From positions 1,302,001 to 1,366,000 of the forward strand of contig NZ_CP064936.1 of the NCBI RefSeq assembly GCF_016117655.1: a stretch of DNA of 64,000 nt, in the 5' to 3' direction. Made by a program: the position numbers and the translations under genes. This stretch comes from Treponema peruense. Lineage in GTDB: Bacteria > Spirochaetota > Spirochaetia > Treponematales > Treponemataceae. This document shows, piece by piece, positions 41,641 to 51,413 of the stretch. The notes below the pieces were generated by a model. That model searched no databases and was not told the DNA's origin. It saw only the letters and a program-made list of their open reading frames with translations. The first letter of the stretch is position 1. Every line of letters starts with the position of its first letter.

Positions 41641-43044
41641 TTATGTCCTGAATTTTTCGCGAAAAATATTTTTTGCAAGTGCCAGAAGTTTTTCTTTTTC
41701 ATTCATTGCCGGTGATTCCGTAACGGTTTCAAACAGTTCATTCAGAATCATGCCCATGGCTTTTCCCGAAGGTATTCCTTCCTGTATCAAGTCCCGCCCG
41801 TTAACGGCAAGGTCTTTTATTCCCAGAGCCGACTTTTTTTCAAGAACAGATTCAATTCTTTTTCTGAACTCCAGCAGAATATTCCATGCAGGGCTTCCTT
41901 CTTTAAGAGGCGTTCTGTGCATTCCGTAAATGTCTGCAAGCCTTAAGGCAAACAGGTTTTCGATATTTTCGGGTTTGACTCTTATAATGAATCTTCTTAC
42001 GGCAGCGTCTGACCACGAGTGTTCGTAGTAAAACATATGTTCCTGAACAAGGTGAACAACATTTTTTATTGTTTCATTGGGGAACTTGAGGGCCGTCATA
42101 GATGCAAGTGCTTTCTGTGCAGACTTTGTTTCGTGCCCGTGGAAGTGTACGCGTTCTTCTCCATCAACAATTTCTGTAGTGCGGCATTCTGGCTTGCCTA
42201 TGTCGTGGTAAAAGGCTGCAAGTTTTACTTCGAGATTTCCTTTCTGAGCCCCGTCGCAGGCATATAAAATGTGGTCGGCAACATCAAATTCGTGGAAGCC
42301 CCTTGAATCTTTCTGCGAACAGTTTCTGCATATGGCAAATTCCGGTATAAAAATATTCAGAATTCCGGTTTTTTCCAGAAGTTTAAGACTGTCCGACGGT
42401 CTTTCACAAAGTAGCATCTTGCAGAACTCGTCCCTGAATCTTTCTACAGAAATAGAAGCCGTTTTTTTTAATACTTCAGGCTCTGAAAGGGCAGCAAGGG
42501 TTTTTTCTTCTATACTGAACCCAAGCTGGCCCGAAAATCTAACTGCACGCACCGGCCTAAGCCCGTCTTCAGCAAACCGTTCCTGCGGTTCTCCTACAGT
42601 GCGTATTATTTTGTTTCTTATGTCTTTCTGCCCGTCGAAAGGATCTGTCAGTTCACCGCTTTCCAAATCTGCCGCAATTGCATTCATTGTAAAGTCACGG
42701 CGCGAAAGATCTTCTTCTATTGTTGTTGCAAATTTTATGCTGTCGGGGTGTCTTCCGTCTGTGTAGTCTGCTTCGGTACGGAATGTCGTGGTTTCTATCT
42801 GCATTCCGAAGATGTGTATTGTTACCGTTCCGTGTGCAATTCCTGTAGGAATAACTTTTTTGAATATTCCCATTACCTGCTTAGGCGTGGCATTTGTTGC
42901 AAGGTCGTAGTCGTGGCCTTTTTTACCCAGAATCATGTCGCGGACAGCCCCTCCCACAAGATAAGCTTTGAATCCGTTTTTTCTGAAAATTCCGCCGATT
43001 TTTACCAATTCTTCAGGTATTTTTACACATTTTATTAAAGACAT
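41641..43044 (-). CDS. CCA-adding enzyme / poly(A) polymerase family nucleotidyltransferase
   Basis: 467 aa. FKAYLVGGAVRDMILGKKGHDYDLAT is the class II nucleotidyltransferase head (GG, then D-x-D), SRRDFTMNAIA and RFAEDGLRPVRAVRFSGQLG follow. An HD domain (AAFYHDIGKPEC, about residue 273) lies in the C-terminal half, as in many bacterial CCA enzymes. It builds or repairs the CCA end of tRNA; a poly(A) role cannot be excluded. It is divergent from the thiamine pyrophosphokinase gene. Confidence 0.88.
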   Translation of the reverse strand: MSLIKCVKIPEELVKIGGIFRKNGFKAYLVGGAVRDMILGKKGHDYDLATNATPKQVMGIFKKVIPTGIAHGTVTIHIFGMQIETTTFRTEADYTDGRHPDSIKFATTIEEDLSRRDFTMNAIAADLESGELTDPFDGQKDIRNKIIRTVGEPQERFAEDGLRPVRAVRFSGQLGFSIEEKTLAALSEPEVLKKTASISVERFRDEFCKMLLCERPSDSLKLLEKTGILNIFIPEFAICRNCSQKDSRGFHEFDVADHILYACDGAQKGNLEVKLAAFYHDIGKPECRTTEIVDGEERVHFHGHETKSAQKALASMTALKFPNETIKNVVHLVQEHMFYYEHSWSDAAVRRFIIRVKPENIENLFALRLADIYGMHRTPLKEGSPAWNILLEFRKRIESVLEKKSALGIKDLAVNGRDLIQEGIPSGKAMGMILNELFETVTESPAMNEKEKLLALAKNIFREKFRT

Positions 43045-43084
43045 GATATAATAATTGTATCAACTTTTTAAGGAAAAATCTATT

Positions 43085-43846
43085 ATGCATGCAGTTATTT
43101 TTACAGGCGGCGAGGCACCTCTCCCGCAGAATACAGCATATTATTTTGCAGGAACTCCGCCGATTGACTACATTGTTGCTGCAGATTCCGGTCTGGACAC
43201 TCTTGAAGCCTACCGCCATTTTTACGGCAGTACCGTTAATTTTAAACCAAATTTTATTCTGGGAGACATGGACAGTTTAAAAGACAAATCGCTTCTCGAA
43301 AAATACAGTGGCGTAAAATCCGAGATTTACAACCGCGATAAAGACTATACCGACACAGAACTTGCCCTTATGCAGGCAGTAAAAGTAGCACCGGACAGGG
43401 ACAACGATACAGTTACACTCATTGGCGGTTCGGGCGGCCTTATGGATCATTGTCTTGGCGTTTTTGAAACATTTGCACAGAATTACCATGCCGACGTGTG
43501 GCTTACAAAAGAGCAGGTTGTCTGCTGCCTTGAAGAAACTTTTGCAATAGAAATGTCAAATCTTACTCCCAAAGACAGAATTTCTATTGCGCGTGCACCG
43601 TATTTTTTTACCGGAGGAAAGCTCAAGTCAGAAGGGCTTGCGTGGGAATCACCGGGATTCAGGGAAAGCGGAATGCCCAGCATTTCAAACAGAATTGCAC
43701 TGGACTATTACCAGGAAAAACGTCCCGTTAAGCTTATGGCCCAGGAAGGAAGATTTCTTGTATTTATTCCGTTCCACACACACGTTCATCATCCCGAGCG
43801 TCTGCGTACAGAAAAAAAGATTGTTCCGGGAGTAGTGGATTTTTAA
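43085..43846 (+). CDS. thiamine pyrophosphokinase
   Basis: 253 aa from ATG 43085 with AAGGA upstream; a TTG 30 bases earlier is less likely. YIVAADSGLDTLEAY, NFILGDMDSLKD (metal-binding Asp pair) and NRDKDYTDTELAL are the TPK signature. It converts thiamine to thiamine diphosphate with ATP. A TATAAT box at 43047-43052 lies in the short gap shared with the divergent nucleotidyltransferase gene. No TPP riboswitch is seen. Confidence 0.88.
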   Translation: MHAVIFTGGEAPLPQNTAYYFAGTPPIDYIVAADSGLDTLEAYRHFYGSTVNFKPNFILGDMDSLKDKSLLEKYSGVKSEIYNRDKDYTDTELALMQAVKVAPDRDNDTVTLIGGSGGLMDHCLGVFETFAQNYHADVWLTKEQVVCCLEETFAIEMSNLTPKDRISIARAPYFFTGGKLKSEGLAWESPGFRESGMPSISNRIALDYYQEKRPVKLMAQEGRFLVFIPFHTHVHHPERLRTEKKIVPGVVDF

Positions 43847-43906
43847 CCCGTTTTGAGCTGAATTCGGGCGCATTTTTTCTTATGTTGAATTTTTCAGCTG
43901 TAAACT

Positions 43907-44266
43907 TCAGATTCCGTCGGCAAGAAAGGCTGCAGTGCGCATAAATAAAAATACTGCTGCCGACGGAAGTGCCGTAAAAATGCAGAGAGTAAAGTAAATC
44001 CAGTACCGGCGGCCTCCGTGAATAAAAAAAAGCGCAACACTTTCAATCATTCCGGCCAGACAGAAAAATATCAGTATAATTGAAGTTATTGAACACAAAA
44101 GCATTATAAAACGCTGTGTTCTGTCCAAAAAAAGCTGGAAGTTTCCGCAGGCATAAAAAAGAAAAAGAACAACCGTCATCATTGCAAGAAAAAGAATTGA
44201 CCGTCCTATAAGCCTGTACAAAACGGAACTGTCTATTTTGGTAAGGTCTGTTTCTTTTTTCTTCAT
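43907..44266 (-). CDS. small membrane protein of unknown function
   Basis: 119 aa on the minus strand with three hydrophobic stretches (about residues 22-42, 53-80, 88-112) and a short charged N-terminus (MKKKETDLTKIDSS). No family is recognised. The gene is convergent with thiamine pyrophosphokinase and divergent from the next gene. GGGG is found about six bases before the start codon on the coding strand. Confidence 0.6.
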   Translation of the reverse strand: MKKKETDLTKIDSSVLYRLIGRSILFLAMMTVVLFLFYACGNFQLFLDRTQRFIMLLCSITSIILIFFCLAGMIESVALFFIHGGRRYWIYFTLCIFTALPSAAVFLFMRTAAFLADGI

Positions 44267-44390
44267 AAAATCCCCGGTGAAAGCTTCAGATTGAACAGTC
44301 TATTGAAAATCAAGGTTAATTTAGTATACAATATCTTTGGGTTTTTGTTAATCAGACTCAAATCAGACTTGAATTCAACAAGGTAAGTGT

Positions 44391-45212
44391 ATGACTGTAA
44401 AACGATTTTTTGCAAACATTATAGTTCTTGCCGTTTTTGCGGCCGCAGTTTTTTTTATAGGCTGGGTTCAGTTTTTTGTAAAACCCAGGCATTGTGCCGT
44501 AATGCAGTCAAAAACAGGCGGAATCTATTCAAAACCGATTGTTCCGGGAAGTTTTGAGTGGAGATGGGAACGTCTTCTGCCTACAAACGTAACGCTTACT
44601 GCGTTCAGCACGGAGCCGGTAAACTCTGTGCTGGCAGTTTCTGGAACTTTGCCCGGCGGAGAAACTTATTCTTCACTTCTCGAAGGAAACCCCAGTTTTT
44701 CTTATTCCATGACTTTGCAAATTACGGCTTCTGTTGCCCCCGAAGACATTCTTGAACTTTTTTCGGACAATAAAATTTCTTCGCAGAAAGATCTTGACGC
44801 TTATATACAGGCAGCTGCAAAAGCCGCAGCATCTTCACTTGCAGAAAAGGCCCTCAAAAGCAGCACTTATGTTTCTTCTTATTCTGTTTCGCCTGCCGAT
44901 GTAAGTTCTGCAATGACAAAGGCCGGCTTTGGCGGAATCACTGTTTTGTCTGCTTCGGTAACAGAACAGAATATTCCTGACATGCAATCTTATGAAAATG
45001 CACGCGCTCTTTATGCTCAGTATTCAGAAACCCTTTCTGCGGAACTTGCAAAAAAAGCTCAGGAACAGGCTGCTATAATAGCAGAAGAAGACCGTTCCAT
45101 GCAGAAACTCGAAAAGTTTGCGGAACTTCTAAAAAAGTATCCCGAACTTCAGGAAATTTCCAAAAGCGGTGATATTACAAAAATTATGGATGCACTCGGT
45201 GCTTTGCGCTGA
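44391..45212 (+). CDS. membrane-anchored band-7/SPFH-like protein of unknown function
   Basis: 273 aa. One N-terminal membrane helix (residues 8-28) precedes a domain beginning VQFFVKPRHCAVMQSKTGG, reminiscent of the start of SPFH domains. An Ala-rich helical region (AYIQAAAKAAASSLAEKAL) and a coiled-coil tail (SAELAKKAQEQAAIIAEEDRS) follow. The likely place is the inner membrane, facing the periplasm. I cannot name a role. It is followed by aroH 42 bases later. Confidence 0.55.
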   Translation: MTVKRFFANIIVLAVFAAAVFFIGWVQFFVKPRHCAVMQSKTGGIYSKPIVPGSFEWRWERLLPTNVTLTAFSTEPVNSVLAVSGTLPGGETYSSLLEGNPSFSYSMTLQITASVAPEDILELFSDNKISSQKDLDAYIQAAAKAAASSLAEKALKSSTYVSSYSVSPADVSSAMTKAGFGGITVLSASVTEQNIPDMQSYENARALYAQYSETLSAELAKKAQEQAAIIAEEDRSMQKLEKFAELLKKYPELQEISKSGDITKIMDALGALR

Positions 45213-45254
45213 TTATGCTTAATAAACAGAACAAAATATTTTCAGGATTTTTTT

Positions 45255-45638
45255 ATGAAAGACAAAAGACTTTTTGCAATACGCGGGGCAACCACTTCAG
45301 AAAATACAGCTGAATCAATACGCCTTGCCGTAGAAGAAATGTGCCGTGAGATTTTTATGCTCAATTCTGTAAAGGCACAGGATATTGTTTCTGTCCAGTT
45401 TACAATGACACCCGATCTTGACGAGCTTAACCCCGCCGCTGCCCTCAGAAAAAGCGATACAGGCCTTGATACATCAAAAATTGCTCTCTTTGCTATGCCC
45501 GAACTTTATATAAAGGGAATGCCGCCAAAAACAATACGTGTTCTTGTAACAACTTACTTGGACTGTGACGCAGCGGTTAAGCCTGTTTATCTTAACGGTG
45601 CAAAATCGTTAAGGCCGGAATTTGCCTTGGGGAACTGA
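45255..45638 (+). CDS. aroH: chorismate mutase, AroH type
   Basis: 127 aa, the usual length. FAIRGATTSENTAESI at the start and IRVLVTTYLD near the end are the AroH signature, with the conserved Arg in RGA. It rearranges chorismate to prephenate in tyrosine and phenylalanine synthesis. The gene follows the SPFH-like gene and is two bases before glgA, so the two may be co-transcribed though their roles are not related. Confidence 0.9.
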   Translation: MKDKRLFAIRGATTSENTAESIRLAVEEMCREIFMLNSVKAQDIVSVQFTMTPDLDELNPAAALRKSDTGLDTSKIALFAMPELYIKGMPPKTIRVLVTTYLDCDAAVKPVYLNGAKSLRPEFALGN

Positions 45639-45640
45639 AT

Positions 45641-47209
45641 ATGACAGTCTGGCTTGTTTCAAGGGAATACGCCGGAATTGCAGAGGCGGGCGGTGTAAAA
45701 AATGTTGCATGTTCACTTTCTGAAAGTCTTGTAAGGCTCGGTAACCGCGTAATTCTTTTTATTCCGCTTTATGCGTGCACCGATATGTCTTCTGTAAAAG
45801 ACTTCAGGTGTCTGTGGCACAAGCCTGTAAAATTCACTGTCTGCGGTAAAGGTATAACGATAACTTATAGTCACGGAATGTGTGGCGGTGTAGAAGTTGT
45901 TTTTGTAGGCAACCGCGCTTTTTCTGAAAAACGTGCTGTCTATACCTATACGCCTGCTGACGAACAGGAAAACCCTTCCCATAAAACCGGCTGCGGTCAT
46001 GAAGATGCACCTTATCTGAATACTCTTTTTCAAAAAGCCGTGGCCTATTACTGTGCTGTCTGCGAAGAAAGTGAACGGCCGCACATAATCCACTCGCAGG
46101 ACGCAACCGCAGCACTTGTTCCTGTTTTTGTACATAACCTCATGTCTTTTAACGGACTGGCCGCCTCTTTTTATAAAAATACAAAATGCGTAGTTACAAT
46201 ACATAACGCAGGCCCCGGTTACCACCATGAATTTTCTTCGGTAGAAGAGGCGGCGCGCTTTACTTCGCTTCCTTTAGATGTACTGCGGCGGGGGCTTTGC
46301 GGCAGATATGTTGAACCGTTCCTTCTTGCTTCTGAATATGCCTGTATTACAACTGTCTCGCCTGAATATGCGCGTGAAATACAGGAAGGCAGAACAGATA
46401 CAGCCGGTCTTTCGCAGGAATTCAATGCCCGCGGAATAAGCATAATCGGTATTACAAACGGAATAGACTTTTCAAAATATGACCCGTCAGACACAAAAAA
46501 ATCGCTGCTTCCCTATGCCTTTGACCCTCAGAAAAAGGACCTTGACGGAAAGTATGCGTGCAGGACTTTTCTGCTGGAAAACGCGGACACTTACGGAACA
46601 AAGCGCTTTGGCAGAATATGCGGCGAGGGAGGGGCATTTGTAGTTTACCACGGCCGCGTTGTAAGACAGAAGGGAATTGATGTCATGGTAAGGGCAGCAG
46701 ATGCACTTCTGTCAAAAAATCTTCCCGTCAAGTTTATTTTTATGGGACAGGGAGAGCGTGCCCTTGAAGAAGACCTTGCCCGCTGTGCCCAAAAGTATGA
46801 AGGAAAATGTGTCTACTACAAAGGGTACAACCGCAAACTTGCAAGGCTTGTTGTAGCGGCTTCTGACTTTTCATTGCACCCGAGTAATTTTGAACCGTGT
46901 GGCCTTGAAGATTTTATTTCGCAGACTTTCGGAACTCTTCCCGTTGCACACAGAACTGGCGGTCTTTCCAAAATTATAGATGATGAAACAGGTTTCCTTT
47001 ATTCCCCCAATTCTTCAGAAGTTCTGGAAAAGACCCTTTATTCTCTTTTGAAAATCATGGCTGCTGCAGGAAACTCAATATTTTCGGGAATGATTTCTTA
47101 CGCAAGCCGTTATATCCACAAAAAATATTCGTGGGATCTCGTTGCGCGTGAAAGCTATATGAAACTGTATGCGGCTCTTTTGAACGGACAGAGTTTCACT
47201 GATTTATGA
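45641..47209 (+). CDS. glgA: glycogen (starch) synthase
   Basis: 522 aa, GT5 family. SREYAGIAEAGGVKNVACSLS at residue 6 stands for the ADP-glucose-binding K-x-GG loop, here with Glu-Ala-Gly-Gly instead of Lys-Val-Gly-Gly. HSQDATAALVPVFVHN, THNAGPGYHHEFS-like and HPSNFEPCGLEDFISQTFGT (C-terminal GT-B signature) agree. It extends alpha-1,4-glucan chains. The altered first motif is seen in some spirochaete-like synthases as I recall, but should be checked. Confidence 0.85.
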   Translation: MTVWLVSREYAGIAEAGGVKNVACSLSESLVRLGNRVILFIPLYACTDMSSVKDFRCLWHKPVKFTVCGKGITITYSHGMCGGVEVVFVGNRAFSEKRAVYTYTPADEQENPSHKTGCGHEDAPYLNTLFQKAVAYYCAVCEESERPHIIHSQDATAALVPVFVHNLMSFNGLAASFYKNTKCVVTIHNAGPGYHHEFSSVEEAARFTSLPLDVLRRGLCGRYVEPFLLASEYACITTVSPEYAREIQEGRTDTAGLSQEFNARGISIIGITNGIDFSKYDPSDTKKSLLPYAFDPQKKDLDGKYACRTFLLENADTYGTKRFGRICGEGGAFVVYHGRVVRQKGIDVMVRAADALLSKNLPVKFIFMGQGERALEEDLARCAQKYEGKCVYYKGYNRKLARLVVAASDFSLHPSNFEPCGLEDFISQTFGTLPVAHRTGGLSKIIDDETGFLYSPNSSEVLEKTLYSLLKIMAAAGNSIFSGMISYASRYIHKKYSWDLVARESYMKLYAALLNGQSFTDL

Positions 47210-47266
47210 TTGGGTTGCCGTTTACAAAAAAAATAAAAAAAATTATTAAAAAATGAAGATTTGTTG

Positions 47267-47295
47267 TTGACACAATTTTATGTTTATTATATAGT
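47267..47295 (+). promoter_or_regulatory. promoter of the tRNA pair
   Basis: TTGACA (47267-47272), 17 bases, TATAGT (47290-47295). Transcription would start near 47302 and read both tRNA genes to the terminator at 47513. Confidence 0.85.
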
Positions 47296-47349
47296 CTAAC
47301 ACATCAGCAGCAGTACACAACACTTCTTCTGATACAAAATAAAAAAAAT

Positions 47350-47422
47350 GCTGCCTTAGCTCAGCTGGTAGAGCACGTGATTTGTAATCTCGGGGTCGTG
47401 GGTCCAAATCCTACAGGCAGCT
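47350..47422 (+). tRNA. tRNA-Thr (anticodon TGT)
   Basis: GCTGCCT pairs with AGGCAGC (acceptor stem); D arm TAGCTCAGCTGGTAGAGCA; anticodon TGT at 47383-47385 in loop TTTGTAA; T arm GTGGGTCCAAATCCTAC. CCA is not encoded. One T-T mismatch sits in the anticodon stem. Confidence 0.93.
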
Positions 47423-47428
47423 TTTCAC

Positions 47429-47510
47429 GGGGAGTTTCCCGAGTGGTCAAAGGGGACAGACTGTAAATCTGCTGGCTCCGCCTTCGTAGGTTCGAATCCT
47501 TCACTCCCCA
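47429..47510 (+). tRNA. tRNA-Tyr (anticodon GTA)
   Basis: GGGGAG pairs with CTCCCC; anticodon GTA in loop CTGTAAA; a long variable arm (GCTGGCTCCGCCTTCG region) makes it class II, as expected for Tyr; T loop GTTCGAATCC. It is six bases after tRNA-Thr. Confidence 0.94.
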
Positions 47511-47512
47511 GA

Positions 47513-47546
47513 AGAGCATTGGTTTTTCCCGATGCTCTTTTTTTTT
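47513..47546 (+). terminator. terminator of the tRNA pair
   Basis: AGAGCAT (47513-47519) pairs with ATGCTCT (47532-47538), extended by GG/CC, then a run of nine T. It starts two bases after tRNA-Tyr. Confidence 0.9.
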
Positions 47547-47629
47547 GCCTTAGTGGTAAACTTGTCAAGAACGCATTCTTTGTGTTAAACTTATAGTAAC
47601 GAATCCTTTGTTTTGGGGAGGAACACAAC

Positions 47630-48574
47630 GTGCTGATACATTTTTGGGGTGTAAGAGGATCCCTGCCGTCGCCCCTGACAGGAGATCAGATTCAGGCAAA
47701 AATTTCTGCAGCAATTGCAAGAATGTCGCCCAAAGATGCACGGGACGAAGATTCCAAAATGCGTTTTTTGTCTTCCCTTCCAGACTGGATTTACGGAACG
47801 GCAGGCGGTAATACTCCCTGTGTTGAACTCAAGGCGTCAGACGGCAACTCTTTTTTGCTGGACTGCGGGTCCGGTATACGCATGATGGCAAAATACGGTG
47901 TCCAGCCCAAAGATTCTGTTTATAATATTTTTCTTTCACACTTTCACTGGGACCACATACAGGGGCTTCCGTTTTTTGACCCTATATTCCGTCCTGCATC
48001 AAAAATAAACGTCTATTCAGTCTACCCCGATATGGAATTTTATGTCAGCGGCCAGAGTTCGCTTCCTTATTTTCCTGAAAATGCCTGTTACCCGGCTATG
48101 CGTGAAAGATTCAGTTTTCATCTTCTGGATGAAGATTCAGAGATAAGTATTGGTAATGTAAAAATCCGCTGTCATAAGATGACTCATCCGGGCGGTTCCT
48201 GTGCATTCAGGTTTACCGAAAACGGGCGTTCTGTAGTTTACTGTACCGATGCCGAACTTCAGGGTTCTGACTTTGACGAAACTGCTGCCAATTCAGCATT
48301 TTTTTCGGATACCGACGTTATAATTATTGACAGCCAGTATACAAGTACAGAAGCCGTAAGCAAGGAATACTGGGGGCATTCGGCTTACAGTACGGCCATT
48401 GATTTTGCAGAAAGGTGGAAGGTGCGCAATCTGTATATGTTCCACTACGATCCCACGTATGATGACAGAAAGCTTGACTCCATGCTTCGGGCCGGTATTG
48501 TCTACCAGAAATACAATTCTGACAGTTCTACAAAAATTTATCTGGCAAAAGAGGGGCAGGAAATTCAAGTATGA
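47630..48574 (+). CDS. MBL-fold metal-dependent hydrolase
   Basis: 314 aa from GTG 47630 with GGGGAGG upstream. FWGVRGSLPSPL starts the domain; LSHFHWDHIQGLPFF is the metal-binding HxHxDH near residue 105, and KMTHPGGSCAFRF and YCTDAEL give further ligands. An inserted 40 residues follow the first block. Such proteins are often phosphodiesterases or linked to two-component signalling; the substrate is unknown. Its stop overlaps the mltG start (ATGA). Confidence 0.85.
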   Translation: MLIHFWGVRGSLPSPLTGDQIQAKISAAIARMSPKDARDEDSKMRFLSSLPDWIYGTAGGNTPCVELKASDGNSFLLDCGSGIRMMAKYGVQPKDSVYNIFLSHFHWDHIQGLPFFDPIFRPASKINVYSVYPDMEFYVSGQSSLPYFPENACYPAMRERFSFHLLDEDSEISIGNVKIRCHKMTHPGGSCAFRFTENGRSVVYCTDAELQGSDFDETAANSAFFSDTDVIIIDSQYTSTEAVSKEYWGHSAYSTAIDFAERWKVRNLYMFHYDPTYDDRKLDSMLRAGIVYQKYNSDSSTKIYLAKEGQEIQV

Positions 48575-49620
48575 AAACTAAACATATTTTCGCAAAAGTT
48601 ATTGCCTGGTTTTTTGCTGTCCTGGCTTTGTGTGTTACAGCCGGAATTTCTGTCTTTTTTGCAGCAGTACGTCCTGTTTCTGACAGCAAAGATGCAGCTT
48701 CCGTAAAAATACGTGTTCCCTCCGGAATGAGCGTAAAAGAAGTGGCTCTTGAACTAAAAAACTCGGGTGTTATCCGTTCTGACAGGCTTTTTTACCTTGC
48801 GGCAAGATTCGGTATTTTTGACGGTGGACGCCCTTTTGCCCTTAAAAGCGGTGTTTACAGCGTAAATGCTTCCATGTCCATGGGCGAAATTTATGGGCTG
48901 CTTCAGTCCGGAATGCAGGAATATATTACCGTTTCTGTTCCGGAAGGGCTTACTGTTTCAAAAATAGCCGCTCTTCTTGAAAGAGAAGGTGTCTGCAAAG
49001 CGTCAGATTTTATACGCGAATGCCGTTCTTCACAAACTGCGGCAAAATATAATATTCCGGCTTCTTCACTTGAAGGCTTTCTTTTTCCCGACACATATTT
49101 TCTTATTCCCGAAATGGATGCCGCGGCTGTTGTTCAGAAAATGGCAGACACTTTTTTTGAAAAGGTTTCAGAAATTCCGTCACTTAAGGACAAGTCGCCG
49201 GCTCAGCTTTTTGACACCGTTATTCTTGCTTCCATTGTAGAAAGAGAATACCGCATAGAAGATGAAGCGCCTGTAATTGCAGGTGTTTTTGCAAACAGAC
49301 TGCGCTATAATATTGGGCTTCAGTCCTGTGCTACAATTGAATATATAATTTCAGAAATAAACGGCAAGCCCCATCCAGAACGCATTACTTACGATGACCT
49401 TAAGATAGACAGCCCTTACAATACATACAAATGGGCAGGGCTTCCGCCTGGACCTATTTCAAACCCAGGGATGGTTGCACTTAAGGCTGCCGCTGATCCT
49501 GCAGAAACACCGTATTATTATTTTGTGCTTTCTGACCCCAAAACCGGACGCCATACATTTACAAAAAATTTTGACCAGCACCGTGCGGCGGAGAATATAG
49601 AAAAATGGCAAGCTTTATAA
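48571..49620 (+). CDS. mltG: endolytic peptidoglycan transglycosylase MltG
   Basis: 349 aa (YceG family). An N-terminal membrane helix (8-32) is followed by a LysM-like part (VRVPSGMSVKEVALELKNSG) and the YceG domain: LEGFLFPDTYFL, ASIVEREY (catalytic Glu) and GLQSCATIEYI, then PYNTYKWAGLPPGPISNPG. It cuts nascent glycan strands in the periplasm. It overlaps the MBL gene at the start and dnaG by 16 bases at the end. Confidence 0.95.
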   Translation: MKTKHIFAKVIAWFFAVLALCVTAGISVFFAAVRPVSDSKDAASVKIRVPSGMSVKEVALELKNSGVIRSDRLFYLAARFGIFDGGRPFALKSGVYSVNASMSMGEIYGLLQSGMQEYITVSVPEGLTVSKIAALLEREGVCKASDFIRECRSSQTAAKYNIPASSLEGFLFPDTYFLIPEMDAAAVVQKMADTFFEKVSEIPSLKDKSPAQLFDTVILASIVEREYRIEDEAPVIAGVFANRLRYNIGLQSCATIEYIISEINGKPHPERITYDDLKIDSPYNTYKWAGLPPGPISNPGMVALKAAADPAETPYYYFVLSDPKTGRHTFTKNFDQHRAAENIEKWQAL

Positions 49621-51413
49621 CACAGGAGTCCATTGACGAAGTTTCTGACAAGACAGACATTGTGCGTGTTGTGGGTGAATATGTTCCTCTTGTCCAGAAA
49701 GGCGGCGACTGGTGGGGTTGCTGTCCGTTCCACAATGAAAAAACACCTTCGTTTTCTGTAAGTTCATCAAAAAAATTCTATTACTGTTTTGGCTGTCATG
49801 CAAGCGGCACCGTATTCAATTTTATCATGAATATGGAAAAACTCAGTTACCCCGAATCAGTGGAATTTCTTGCAAAAAGGGCAGGTGTAAGGCTTTCGTA
49901 TACAGACGGCGGTTCAGAAACGCAGCGCACCGACCCGAATGCAAAGCTTAAGGATGAATACAAAAATCTCTATACAAGGGTTGCCGGTTCTTTTCATTAC
50001 ATGCTTACCCAGACTGAAGGCGGAAAATTTGCTCTTGATTACATTTGCAAACGCGGCATAACGGCAGAAACGATAGAAAAGTTCAAGTTGGGCTACAGTC
50101 CGGCAGACAGAAAGTGGCTGCGCAAATTTCTTGAGTCAAAGAATTATACAAAAGATTTTCTTGACAACTCTGGTCTGTTTAGTAAAAAGTACCCTGAATT
50201 TGCCTTTTTTTCGGACAGACTCATGTTTCCTATTTTTGACAGAAAGGGCGATGTTGTGGCAATGGGCGGGCGCTTTTTAAGGGGAGACGCGTCAAAGTCA
50301 CCGAAGTATCTTAATTCAGGCGACCTTATACAGTACCATAAGGGCGAAACGCTGTATGCGTTCAACTTTGCCAGACAGGCAGTCCGCGAAAAAAAAGCTG
50401 TAATTTTCTGCGAAGGCTACATGGACTGCATTGCCTACCATCAGTGCGGAATAGAATGGGCTGTTGCACCGCTTGGAACGGCTCTTACCGAAGAACAGGT
50501 GCGTATGGTCAAACCCTTTGTAGAAACAGTTTATCTTTCTTTTGATGCAGACGGCGCCGGTCAGAATGCTACAAAAAGGGCAATTCTCATGTGCCGCAGA
50601 ATGGATATTACCGTAAAAGTAATCCGTCTTCACGGCGGAAAAGATCCTGCAGAAATTATGCTGAATTTTGGCGCTGATTACTTGACAAATGATGTAAATA
50701 ATGCTATTATTGACAATGATTATCTGTTATCTAAACTGCAGGAAATGTTCCCGAAAGATACTCCGGAGGGAAAGACAAAAGCTTCACTTGCATTTTTTGC
50801 TTACATAGATGCGCTGCAGTCAGATGTACAGAAGCAGGCGTGCCTTGACCAGTTGTGTCAGGTTTACGGCATAGAAAAGGAGGCTGTCAGAAAGGATTAC
50901 GGCAACCGTGAGCAGCTTTCACGGCGCTACAAAAAGATGACTGAACAGCAGACTGAACCTTCTGAAAAACAGCCGGTTAAAGTTGATGCAGAACTTAAGG
51001 CTGTAATTACCGCAGTTGCTGACAATGTCTCTCTTTTTCAGAATATGCGCAATGAGATTTCTGCGGACGACCTGGATAATCCCGATGCCAAGGAATTGTT
51101 TAAAATCATGGAAGAATGTCTTGATGGCGGTAATTTTTCCGTGAGTGCCATACTGAACAGAATTGGTTCCGACGAACTTAAAGCTCTTGTTATAGAAGCA
51201 ACGAATATCTATTCAAATTGCGCCGAGTTATCAGTTTCAGACAGTATAAAGCTTCTCAAATTTCATGCCATGGAAAAAAGGCGTGCACGTGTTCTTGAGA
51301 GAATCTCGGAACTGTCAAAAAGCGCCTTGAGCGAAGATGTTGCCCAGCTTAACGAGGCTATTCAGCTTAAGATGCAGTTGGACAATGACATAAAAAATAT
51401 AAAGGATCGATAA
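49605..51413 (+). CDS. dnaG: DNA primase
   Basis: 602 aa. The zinc finger ([12 protein letters not shown] and [10 protein letters not shown], residues about 38-65), the RNA polymerase-like core ([15 protein letters not shown] region), and the Toprim motif [16 protein letters not shown] near 268 with [11 protein letters not shown] are all present. It lays RNA primers at the replication fork. The DnaB-binding tail is present but divergent. Its stop overlaps the rpoD start (TAATG). Confidence 0.96.
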   Translation: MASFITQESIDEVSDKTDIVRVVGEYVPLVQKGGDWWGCCPFHNEKTPSFSVSSSKKFYYCFGCHASGTVFNFIMNMEKLSYPESVEFLAKRAGVRLSYTDGGSETQRTDPNAKLKDEYKNLYTRVAGSFHYMLTQTEGGKFALDYICKRGITAETIEKFKLGYSPADRKWLRKFLESKNYTKDFLDNSGLFSKKYPEFAFFSDRLMFPIFDRKGDVVAMGGRFLRGDASKSPKYLNSGDLIQYHKGETLYAFNFARQAVREKKAVIFCEGYMDCIAYHQCGIEWAVAPLGTALTEEQVRMVKPFVETVYLSFDADGAGQNATKRAILMCRRMDITVKVIRLHGGKDPAEIMLNFGADYLTNDVNNAIIDNDYLLSKLQEMFPKDTPEGKTKASLAFFAYIDALQSDVQKQACLDQLCQVYGIEKEAVRKDYGNREQLSRRYKKMTEQQTEPSEKQPVKVDAELKAVITAVADNVSLFQNMRNEISADDLDNPDAKELFKIMEECLDGGNFSVSAILNRIGSDELKALVIEATNIYSNCAELSVSDSIKLLKFHAMEKRRARVLERISELSKSALSEDVAQLNEAIQLKMQLDNDIKNIKDR

